From Alligator mississippiensis (lineage: Eukaryota > Chordata > Crocodylia > Alligatoridae): a stretch of DNA of 64,000 bases. Below, one piece after another: positions 61,175-64,000 of this stretch. Location of the stretch: assembly GCF_030867095.1 (NCBI RefSeq), contig NC_081828.1, positions 214,551,978 through 214,615,977 of the forward strand, given 5' to 3'. The notes under the pieces are model-generated. The model did not search any database. It saw only the letters and a list, made by a program, of their open reading frames with translations, and had not been told where the DNA came from. How positions within the stretch are numbered: the first letter of the stretch is position 1; every line of letters begins with the position of its first letter. A program made the translations under genes and the position numbers.

Positions 61175-61648
61175 GTCATCAAAGCTGGGGTGGAGACTAC
61201 CTGCAAGTGCCACGGAGTATCTGGATCCTGTACTGTCCGAACGTGTTGGCGACAGCTCTCTCCGTTCCACGAGATTGGCAAGCAGCTGAAGCAGAAATAC
61301 GAGACGTCGCTCAAAGTCGGCAGCACCACCAACGAGGCCACCGGGGAAGGGGACATCTCGCCACCCAAGAAGTCCATCCCTGGTCACAGTGACCAAATCC
61401 CAAGGACTACGGATCTTGTCTATATTGACGATTCCCCCAGCTTCTGTCTGATGAGCAGGTATTCACCTGGGACTTCAGGAAGGAAATGTTACAAAGACAA
61501 AAACTGCGACAGCATCTGCTGTGGCCGAGGTCACAACACGCAGAGCAGGGTGGTCACCCGGCCGTGCCAGTGTCAGGTCCGCTGGTGTTGCTACGTGGAG
61601 TGCAAGCAGTGCACTCAGAGAGAAGAGGTTTATACCTGCAAGGACTAA
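61175..61648 (+). CDS. WNT9A: WNT9A exon 4: lipidated thumb and cysteine-rich finger
   Basis: Encodes residues 209-365 and the TAA stop. The acceptor is GTCGCCAG behind a pyrimidine tract. The segment [18 protein letters not shown] holds the hairpin whose first serine (Ser224 here) is the site of palmitoleoylation by Porcupine in Wnt proteins; the lipid docks into the Frizzled groove. The linker at about residues 258-290 ([10 protein letters not shown] and on) is the variable part that links the two Wnt domains. The C-terminal domain contains [21 protein letters not shown] and [18 protein letters not shown], the second Frizzled-contacting finger. Sixteen cysteines lie in this exon, for 24 in the mature protein, a full set. 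The protein ends CKD; mammals usually end CKG, a minor difference. Confidence 0.97.
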   Translation, partial: VIKAGVETTCKCHGVSGSCTVRTCWRQLSPFHEIGKQLKQKYETSLKVGSTTNEATGEGDISPPKKSIPGHSDQIPRTTDLVYIDDSPSFCLMSRYSPGTSGRKCYKDKNCDSICCGRGHNTQSRVVTRPCQCQVRWCCYVECKQCTQREEVYTCKD

Positions 61649-62014
61649 TGCCTGCTCTGCTTACCGGATGCCCTCAGCGATGGGAGATCAGGATCTATGA
61701 GAATTATATATGGAGACAAACAGGGTGTGATTGACCGTCTTGGGATCTGAAAGCTATGTTGAGACCTAAGCACTTTGTAGGGTACAGGTGACCCAGTTGT
61801 GTTTTTTGCTTTTTTTTTCTATAGACTGAATTTTTAATCATGAGGTCCAACCACGTGGAAACAAGTGCCTGTCATGCCGGGTTAGGTGTCAGCTGACCCT
61901 TTGCCAAAGCCATCCATAAATCCACTCAGCTTGACGGATCATTCATTTATCTTGAAAGTCCTTGATTGCTTCCTCAGTCCTCCATAAGCTCCTCGGTGAA
62001 ATTATTCTCTCTGG

Positions 62015-62020
62015 AATAAA
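62015..62020 (+). terminator. Proximal polyadenylation signal of WNT9A
   Basis: AATAAA lies 367 bp after the stop codon and is followed by a GU/U-rich stretch (TGTGTG, then CTTTTTATT) within 30 bp, a good cleavage context. Further AATAAA at 63539-63544 could serve a longer 3' UTR. Confidence 0.55.
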
Positions 62021-63820
62021 CACCTGTGTGCCCTACTCTACTTTTTATTCCTGAAACTTGCCTGACTGAATGGAGAGCCAAGCAGATGAATGAGAGAAAC
62101 TTGATTTAAAGTATTTCTGCCTTTAAAATGTAATAGTGGCAATGTCTCTCTAAAGAAAGAGGGGAAAATGGGTGTGGGCAAGCTTCAGAAAATGAGTTGC
62201 TCTTCTAAGGGAGTTTCTGCAGATCAAGTGTCCAAGGCTGTAATGAAGAGACCCATATAGAAAGTTGGCCGCTTAACAGCGATTTTATATATCGGTGTAA
62301 CTCCAAAAATTTTGGGTCCACCATGTTATGGGCAAATCCATCCGACAAAGAGCTTGAGGAGACAGTCCAATGATGCACATGTCCCACTCCCTGCAGTCCA
62401 GTCAAACACGCACCTCTACATGTTCTCCAGATGCAGTTTCTTTAGCACTATCACGGTCTTAAATCGTTTTTAAAGAAAAACCACTAGATCTTTGCTTCAC
62501 TTTGGTAAAGGAGTAATCCCTCTTGCCTCTCGTTGATTGACGTTGACCCTGTGGAGGCTGCTGTAGAAATCCAGACTGGAACTTGTTAGTCTTATGGCGA
62601 CAAAATTTGGATACTTGTCTTTCTGATAGCTGGCTTTTGACCACATGAATTCCATTGCATCTCGATGCTGGCTTGACACTTGCATTTTATAGGAGCTGTT
62701 CTGGACTGGATTGGACCTTTTGGAGGAGAAGATGTTATTTTATTAGGTCATCATTCCATTTACTCTAAACCATGGCAGTTGTACATGGCACAAACTAGAG
62801 GTAGACCCTACAACTGTAAGCTTTTTATTTTATTTTATTTTTTTAACCACTAGATCGAGTATTTCTACATACAGCTACTTACCAGTAACCAACCCTTGGA
62901 GATTGCAAACCTCTAGTCAAACATGACACGAGCTGGGCAAGGAATCCAACCATCAAATGCAGCGGTAGCTAGCTCCAGCGCTGTGAACTAAACGACAACC
63001 TCCATTTATTTCTTAAAAAGGATATTTTACAATATAGGAATTGATATGGCAGTTTGTCTTCAGTCCTATAACACCACTGCTGGGATCAGAAACAGCTGGT
63101 AAATGCCTCAACAAAGCTTCCTAAGGAAATGTTGGAGAGTGGAAGGCATCTTTTTTTGTTCTTGCAGTCCTTGATTTTTTTTTTTCTCCATTAGTAGCAA
63201 TTTCACTAGTTCATAACCCATGGATCTGTGTTTTTGAGAGAGGAAAGTTGGCTGGGATCTTTCTCCTTCCAGGAAAAGTAAATGCCTATTGCAACACAGG
63301 AGAGCATTGTCTTCCAAGAAGGACTGTTGTGCTCGGAGAGCCTCTTCAATTAGCAGCCACTAATATTCAAGCTGTTCGTGTGCATCTACTGGGAAGGGAA
63401 AGGTTATATGTAGTGTAGGGGATTCTCTTTGTTAATTTTTTTTTTTAATTTTTTTTCTTTAAGGACAAATTGCAATTCAGCCTGACTTTTGGTGTACTCC
63501 TTGGAGCTGGGAAGACGGGAGGAAATGGGGGACGGGGAAATAAAGGGTTGCCTTTCAATGCTCTGCAGCCCTGCAACACAACACGCCTGGCTCTTTGTCT
63601 GATTCTGGACACGGGGTGGAGTTGGGCCCGTCGTTTCTGCCGCGGCAGATGCACAGCAACACGTTGGACGCGGCGAGCGAAGGAGGAATCTGCGACTTCC
63701 ACAAGAGGCGTTGGTTTGGAAGTAGTGCACGAGCAGTTTACCTGGGTGTTTGTGGGGGGTTTTTGGTTTTTTTTTGTTTTTTTTTTAAGAGACTGAACAG
63801 AAGTCTATTCGGTGTGGAGA

Positions 63821-63846
63821 TGGATATAGATATATCTATCTATCTC
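63821..63846. repeat. GATA-type microsatellite
   Basis: GATATAGATATATCTATCTA, a partly palindromic tetranucleotide tract in the 3' region. Confidence 0.8.
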
Positions 63847-64000
63847 TGACACACAAGCATACATAAAATATATAGATCTATATATAAAAAAATATTGAAT
63901 GAACATTTATTTATTATAAAGCCTTTCTGAAGGACCTTCTTATGGTTTCAATGTGGTATTATGTGTGTCTCTCTCTCATGCACAAACTCACTGTAAGGTT

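Larger units (their letters stand above)
3547..62040 (+). other. WNT9A: WNT9A transcription unit (four coding exons)
   Basis: The start is inferred about 30 bp after the TATA box; the end is the first plausible cleavage site after the AATAAA at 62015. Coding exons of 101, 260, 263 and 474 bp sum to 1098 bp, or 365 codons plus stop. Introns are 41,139 bp (phase 2), 3,807 bp (phase 1) and 12,013 bp (phase 0), all GT-AG. The product is a secreted, lipid-modified Wnt ligand that binds Frizzled/LRP receptors; family knowledge links WNT9A to joint, limb and liver development and to blood stem cell expansion. WNT9A rather than WNT9B is supported by the MLDG start, the [13 protein letters not shown] segment, [11 protein letters not shown] and the [15 protein letters not shown] finger. 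In vertebrates WNT9A is usually linked to WNT3A, which is not in this window. Confidence 0.96.
61649..64000 (+). other. WNT9A 3' UTR and flank
   Basis: No coding sequence is supported here. The first 390 bases should be 3' UTR. Beyond them the sequence stays AT-rich, with T runs near 61808, 62830, 63175, 63440 and 63770, a GATA-type microsatellite at 63821-63846 and an ATTTATTTAT element near 63905, as in unstable long 3' UTRs. Whether the transcript extends past the window end cannot be decided by eye. Confidence 0.6.

Noticed and set aside
1..64000. CRISPR, operon, tRNA or rRNA genes
   Set aside because: The window is an animal gene with spliced exons; no tRNA cloverleaf, rRNA or CRISPR-like spaced repeat was seen. 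The 20-bp array has no spacers.

Overview
The window is vertebrate nuclear DNA. It holds one protein-coding gene, WNT9A, complete and on the plus strand: four coding exons (3592-3692, 44832-45091, 48899-49161, 61175-61648) with GT/AG junctions whose phases fit. Joined, they give a 365-residue secreted Wnt with all 24 conserved cysteines and the lipidated serine loop. The fossil repeats are mostly CR1 LINEs, with hAT-like MITEs, Penelope-like tails and a few MIR-type SINEs. No Alu, L1 or B-type repeat was seen. This mix points to a sauropsid, most likely a crocodilian and less likely a turtle; this is inference, not a database match.

Layout. 1-3360 is upstream flank with two CR1 copies and one hAT MITE. 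3360-3720 is a CpG-rich promoter with four GC/KLF-type boxes, a TATA box and exon 1. Intron 1 (3693-44831, 41.1 kb) opens with a 91-92 bp minisatellite. It also carries a long minus-strand CR1 with recognisable reverse-transcriptase remnants (24235-25960), two stacked near-perfect palindromes (31343-31706), several Penelope-like tails, and repeat-free stretches with clustered homeodomain-type sites. Intron 2 (45092-48898) shows little structure. Intron 3 (49162-61174) holds CR1 and MIR fragments, a homeobox-motif-rich candidate enhancer (53030-53570), a 20-bp perfect minisatellite (56756-56982) and MITE remnants. The 3' UTR begins at 61649, has a first polyadenylation signal at 62015, and may run past the window end.

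Exon 1 supplies the signal peptide. Exons 2 and 3 supply the helical N-terminal domain. Exon 4 supplies the acylated thumb loop and the cysteine-rich finger. A 24-codon upstream frame overlaps the start codon out of frame, so translation may be tuned.

I found no new multi-gene system. The items most worth checking are the stacked palindromes, the inverted-dimer Penelope-like insertion with its target-site duplication, a hammerhead-like fold in a related copy, the two minisatellites, and three candidate regulatory islands.
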